DNA of 8,388 nt from Rhodospirillaceae bacterium (GTDB lineage Bacteria; Pseudomonadota; Alphaproteobacteria; Rhodospirillales; Magnetospirillaceae), in assembly GCA_030151865.1 (NCBI GenBank), contig JASLCK010000372.1, forward strand, positions 1-8,388, written 5' to 3'. Every line of letters begins with the position of its first letter. Position 1 is the first letter of the stretch. The notes under the pieces are model-generated. The model worked only from the letters and a program-made list of their open reading frames with translations, was not told the origin of the DNA and did not search any database. Positions 5,780 to 8,388 of the stretch are shown here, piece by piece. The translations under genes and the position numbers were made by a program.

Positions 5780-6769
5780 ATGGAAAAGCGAGCTCTTGGA
5801 CAAAGCGGCATCGCCGTTTCAGCCCTGGGATTGGGCTGCATGGGCATGTCGGAATTTTATGGGGCGCATGACGACGCCCAATCCCTCGATACCCTGGCCC
5901 ATGCCGTCGAACGGGGCGTGACCTTTTTCGACACCGCCGATATGTACGGCCAGGGCCACAACGAACAGCTTCTGGCCCGCTTCCTGCCGGGGCGGCGCGA
6001 CGGCCTGACCATCGCCACCAAGTTCGGCATCGTGCGCGACGGCACCGGCTATGGCCGCCATATCGACAACAGCCCGGCCTATATCGCCCAGGCCTGCGAC
6101 GCCTCGCTGACCCGGCTGGGGATCGAGACCATCGATCTCTATTATGCCCACCGCATCGACAAGACCCGCCCCATCGAGGAAACCGTCGAGGCCATGGCCC
6201 GTCTGATCACAGCGGGCAAGGTGCGCACCATCGGTCTGTGCGAGGTTTCGCCCCAGACCCTGCGGCGTGCCCACGCCGTGCACCCCATCGCCGCCGTTCA
6301 GTCGGAATGGTCGCTGTGGAGCCGCGATCCCGAAACCGACGGCACCTTGGCGACCTGCCGCGAATTGGGGGTGTCCTTTGTCCCCTATAGTCCGCTGGGG
6401 CGCGGTTTTTTGACCGGCGCGCTGAACGGCACCGAAGGATTGGACGAAAAAGACTTCCGCCGCCTGTCGCCGCGCTTCCTGGCCGAGAACATGGCGCGCA
6501 ATCAAAAGCTGGTGGACCGCATCAAAGAATTGGCCGCCGCAAAAAGCGTCACCCCCGGTCAGTTGGTGTTGGCCTGGCTGCTGGGCCAAGGTCAGGACGT
6601 CATCCCGATTCCCGGCACACGACGCATCGCCCACCTGGACGAAAATCTGGCAGCGGCGGAAATCCGTTTGTCAGACAACGAGTTAGCCGAATTGTCAGCG
6701 GCAGTCCCACCCGGCGCGGCGGCAGGACAACGCTACCCCGAAGAAGGCATGAAAGGGATGAGTGCCTAA
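5780..6769 (+). CDS. Aldo/keto reductase
   Basis: A cytoplasmic NADPH-dependent oxidoreductase of the aldo/keto reductase superfamily (329 residues, normal length), of the YakC/AKR13-like type, reducing aldehydes or ketones. The catalytic tetrad is visible: Asp51 and Tyr56 in FDTADMYG, Lys81 in ATKFG and His124 in YYAHRID. QSEWSLWSRD (174-183), YSPLGRG (203-209) and IPIPGTRR (275-282) match the cofactor-binding side of the barrel. The nicotinamide-contact motif usually written GLSEVS reads GLCEVS, with Cys154. The frame stays open upstream into the regulator gene, but the ATG at 5780 starts the conserved region and has AGGA about 10 nt before it. Co-transcription with the MerR-like regulator suggests a role in reactive carbonyl or electrophile detoxification; the true substrate is unknown. 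Confidence 0.93.
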   Translation: MEKRALGQSGIAVSALGLGCMGMSEFYGAHDDAQSLDTLAHAVERGVTFFDTADMYGQGHNEQLLARFLPGRRDGLTIATKFGIVRDGTGYGRHIDNSPAYIAQACDASLTRLGIETIDLYYAHRIDKTRPIEETVEAMARLITAGKVRTIGLCEVSPQTLRRAHAVHPIAAVQSEWSLWSRDPETDGTLATCRELGVSFVPYSPLGRGFLTGALNGTEGLDEKDFRRLSPRFLAENMARNQKLVDRIKELAAAKSVTPGQLVLAWLLGQGQDVIPIPGTRRIAHLDENLAAAEIRLSDNELAELSAAVPPGAAAGQRYPEEGMKGMSA

Positions 6770-6811
6770 TTCCATTCCAGGTTAACAGATTAAAATTTGT
6801 GCTTGCTCATT

Positions 6812-6843
6812 TGGCGTGTCTATTTTTTAGGCACGCCATTTTT
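6812..6843 (+). terminator. Intrinsic terminator of the merR-reductase operon
   Basis: TGGCGTGTCTA (6812-6822) pairs with TAGGCACGCCA (6828-6838) over a five-T loop, with one G-U pair, and is followed by TTTTT at 6839-6843. It lies 43 nt after the reductase stop. Confidence 0.9.
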
Positions 6844-6875
6844 GCGTCTTCTGCCGCATTTTTCACCAGACCCCA

Positions 6876-6894
6876 GGGAATCCCTGCGATTCCC
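6876..6894. repeat. Inverted repeat next to the glnK promoter
   Basis: GGGAATC (6876-6882) and GATTCCC (6888-6894) are perfect 7-bp inverted copies around CCTGC. A second palindrome, CAGGGA-A-TCCCTG (6874-6886), overlaps it. The site ends only 4 bp before the -24 element, too close for a normal upstream activator site, so a repressor site or an RNA hairpin is conceivable. Confidence 0.45.
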
Positions 6895-6898
6895 CAGT

Positions 6899-6914
6899 TG
6901 GCACGGCTTTTGAT
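6899..6914 (+). promoter_or_regulatory. Sigma-54 (-24/-12) promoter for glnK-amtB
   Basis: TGGCAC (6899-6904), five bases, then TTGAT (6910-6914) gives the required GG-N10-Gx geometry, with GA in place of the usual GC at -12. Transcription would begin near 6925, leaving a short leader with the glnK binding site. Sigma-54 control with NtrC is the known mode for glnK-amtB. No convincing NtrC site (GCACC-N5-GGTGC type) is visible; TGCG-N8-CGCA at 6843-6858 is only a weak candidate. Confidence 0.8.
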
Positions 6915-6949
6915 TATAGGAAGCCAGAGTTTCGACAGGGGAGCCATCC

Positions 6950-7288
6950 ATGAAGTACGTCACCGCCATCATCAAGCCCTTCAAGTTGGACGAGGTGCGC
7001 GAAGCCCTTTCCGCTTTGGGCATTCAAGGCCTGACCGTCAGCGAGGTTAAGGGTTTCGGCCGCCAAAAGGGCCAGACCGAAATCTATCGCGGCGCGGAAT
7101 ATGCCGTCAGCTTCCTGCCCAAGATCAAGCTTGAAGTCGCGGTGGGCGACGACGTGCTTGAACAGGTGGTGGAAGCCATCCGCAGCACCGCCAACACCGG
7201 CAAGATCGGCGACGGTAAGATTTTCGTCAGCGAATTGACCTCGGTGGTGCGCATCCGCACCGGCGAAACCAACGATTCCGCTCTGTAA
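6950..7288 (+). CDS. glnK: Nitrogen regulatory protein PII (GlnK)
   Basis: A 112-residue trimeric PII signalling protein reporting glutamine/2-oxoglutarate and ATP/ADP status. The start MKYVTAIIKPFKLDEVREAL is the conserved first strand and helix. The T-loop holds GFGRQKGQTEIYRGAEY with the uridylylated Tyr51. The B-loop TGKIGDGKIFV (83-93) is the ATP/2-oxoglutarate site, and RIRTGE (101-106) is the C-loop. GGGGAG (6938-6943) precedes the ATG by 6 nt. With amtB 18 nt downstream, the expected role is to bind and close the ammonium channel when nitrogen is plentiful, with uridylylation relieving the block. The sequence alone could equally be called GlnB; adjacency to amtB decides for GlnK (GlnZ in some Azospirillum naming). 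Confidence 0.96.
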   Translation: MKYVTAIIKPFKLDEVREALSALGIQGLTVSEVKGFGRQKGQTEIYRGAEYAVSFLPKIKLEVAVGDDVLEQVVEAIRSTANTGKIGDGKIFVSELTSVVRIRTGETNDSAL

Positions 7289-7306
7289 AGCGGGGAGACA
7301 CGGCCT

Positions 7307-8388
7307 ATGAAGATCAAGACCTCTCTCTCAAAGTTCTCGGCCATTGCGGCCAGCCTTGCCATCAACGTCACCGTGATGGCGGGCAACGCCCTGGCCCAGA
7401 CCGCCGACGCGGGAGCCGCTCCGGATGCCGCCGCCGCGGCTCCCGTGCCGAAGCTGGATTCCGGCGACACCGCCTGGATGCTGGTCTCCTCGATCCTGGT
7501 TCTCTTGATGACCATCCCCGGTCTGGCCCTGTTCTACGGCGGTCTGGTCCGCAAGAAGAATGTGCTGGCCGTGCTGATGCAGAGCTTCTTCGCCACCGGC
7601 CTGCTGTCGGTGCTGTGGATCGCCATCGGTTACAGCCTGGCCTTCACCGAAGGCAATGCCATCATCGGCGGCTTCAGCCGCGCCTTCCTGGCGGGCATCG
7701 CCCCCGACAGCCTGGCCCCGCTGGCCACCACCATCCCGGAAACCGTCTTCGTGATGTTCCAGGCGACCTTCGCCATCATCACCCCGGTGATCATCCTGGG
7801 CGGCCCGGCTGACCGTCTGAAGTTCTCCTCGGCCATGATCTTCCTGGCCGTCTGGCTGCTGATCGTCTATGCCCCGATCGCCCACATGGTGTGGGGTCCC
7901 GGTGGCTGGCTGGGCGGCGCTGGCGTGCTGGACTTCGCGGGCGGCACCGTCGTGCACATCAACTCGGCCGTGGCCGGTCTGGTGGCCAGCCTGATGGTCG
8001 GCAAGCGCGCGGGCATCGGCAACGAAAACATGGCCCCGCACAATCTGGTTCTGACCATGATCGGCGGCGCGCTGTTGTGGATCGGCTGGTTCGGCTTCAA
8101 CGCCGGTTCGGCTCTGACCGCTGGTGGCGGCGCTGGCTATGCCATGATCAACACCCATGTCGCCACCTCGGCCGCCGTGCTGTCCTGGACTGCCGCCGAA
8201 TGGCTGCTGCGCGGCAAGCCCAGCCTGTTGGGTGCGGTCTCCGGCGCGGTTGCCGGTCTGGTCGCCATCACCCCGGCCTGCGGCTTCGTCAACGTGGTGG
8301 GCGCGATCATCATCGGCCTGGCCGCCGGCGTGGTCTGCTACTGGGGCGTCACCGGCTTCAAGAAGCTGTTCGGTTATGACGACGCCCT
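7307..8388 (+). CDS. amtB: Ammonium channel AmtB (3' end outside window)
   Basis: An inner-membrane trimeric ammonium transporter; 360 residues are visible before the right edge. Residues 1-30 are a signal peptide ending NALA, followed by an Ala-rich linker to about 50 and then the first membrane helix. Conserved features by E. coli counterpart: FQATFAIITP (151-160) has the Phe-gate residues. LDFAGGTVVHINSA (208-221) has Asp209 and the first pore His (217). IGWFGFNAGSA (259-269) has the second gate Phe. LRGKPSLLGAVSGAVAGL, ITPACG and the final helices also match. The usual GALAER after helix 3 reads GGPADR. The second pore histidine (GVHG) lies just beyond the window, so completeness cannot be judged. 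GGGGAG (7292-7297) is the binding site. It is co-transcribed with glnK, whose product is its regulator. Confidence 0.96.
   Translation, partial: MKIKTSLSKFSAIAASLAINVTVMAGNALAQTADAGAAPDAAAAAPVPKLDSGDTAWMLVSSILVLLMTIPGLALFYGGLVRKKNVLAVLMQSFFATGLLSVLWIAIGYSLAFTEGNAIIGGFSRAFLAGIAPDSLAPLATTIPETVFVMFQATFAIITPVIILGGPADRLKFSSAMIFLAVWLLIVYAPIAHMVWGPGGWLGGAGVLDFAGGTVVHINSAVAGLVASLMVGKRAGIGNENMAPHNLVLTMIGGALLWIGWFGFNAGSALTAGGGAGYAMINTHVATSAAVLSWTAAEWLLRGKPSLLGAVSGAVAGLVAITPACGFVNVVGAIIIGLAAGVVCYWGVTGFKKLFGYDDA

Noticed and set aside
5819..6634. 271-codon minus-strand open frame over the aldo/keto reductase
   Set aside because: Opposite-strand shadow of a gene with an intact catalytic tetrad; no start signal or known motif.
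7328..8158. 276-codon minus-strand open frame over amtB
   Set aside because: Antisense shadow of a well-conserved ammonium channel gene, with the same His/Gln/Asp/Gly-rich composition as the cstA shadow.

Overview
The window looks like a piece of a GC-rich alphaproteobacterial chromosome, most likely Rhodospirillales (Magnetospirillum/Azospirillum-like). This rests on codon use, the glnK-amtB pair behind a sigma-54 type promoter, and the alphaproteobacterial flavour of the proteins; the genus is an inference. It splits into an accessory left part (1 to about 2400) and a conventional housekeeping right part (2780 to 8388), separated by about 380 bases of structured non-coding DNA.

Left part. 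The first gene enters from outside the window. Its GC-rich start gives way to an AT-rich C-terminal region resembling the toxin tips of polymorphic toxins (toxin-44-like, recognised from memory). A second gene begins on a TTG that overlaps the first gene's stop. It encodes a small protein with one N-terminal membrane segment and is the natural candidate for the cognate immunity protein. After a gap with a 12-bp palindrome, a strong hairpin and a doubtful 48-codon ORF comes an unrecognised exported protein of 260 residues with an AT-rich core and GC-rich ends. This is the least understood part of the window.

Middle. 2397-2779 holds inverted repeats, a possible interspersed repeat or structured RNA, and a near-perfect bidirectional terminator. 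On the minus strand, cstA (carbon-starvation/pyruvate-peptide transporter) and ybdD (its small DUF466 partner) form a coupled operon that ends at this terminator. The 337-bp region between cstA and the next gene is a divergent control region. It carries inverted repeats on the cstA side and a MerR-type promoter/operator on the other.

Right part, plus strand. A MerR-family regulator is followed 4 nt later by an aldo/keto reductase, probably one autoregulated operon. The regulator resembles the NmlR/AdhR aldehyde-responsive group but contains no cysteine. An intrinsic terminator closes this unit. A -24/-12 promoter with an adjoining inverted repeat then precedes glnK (PII protein, with Tyr51) and amtB (ammonium channel, cut by the right edge). 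This is the classic nitrogen-status module, in which GlnK gates AmtB.

Coding density is normal apart from 1351-1613, 2397-2779, 5031-5367 and 6770-6949, which are described individually.
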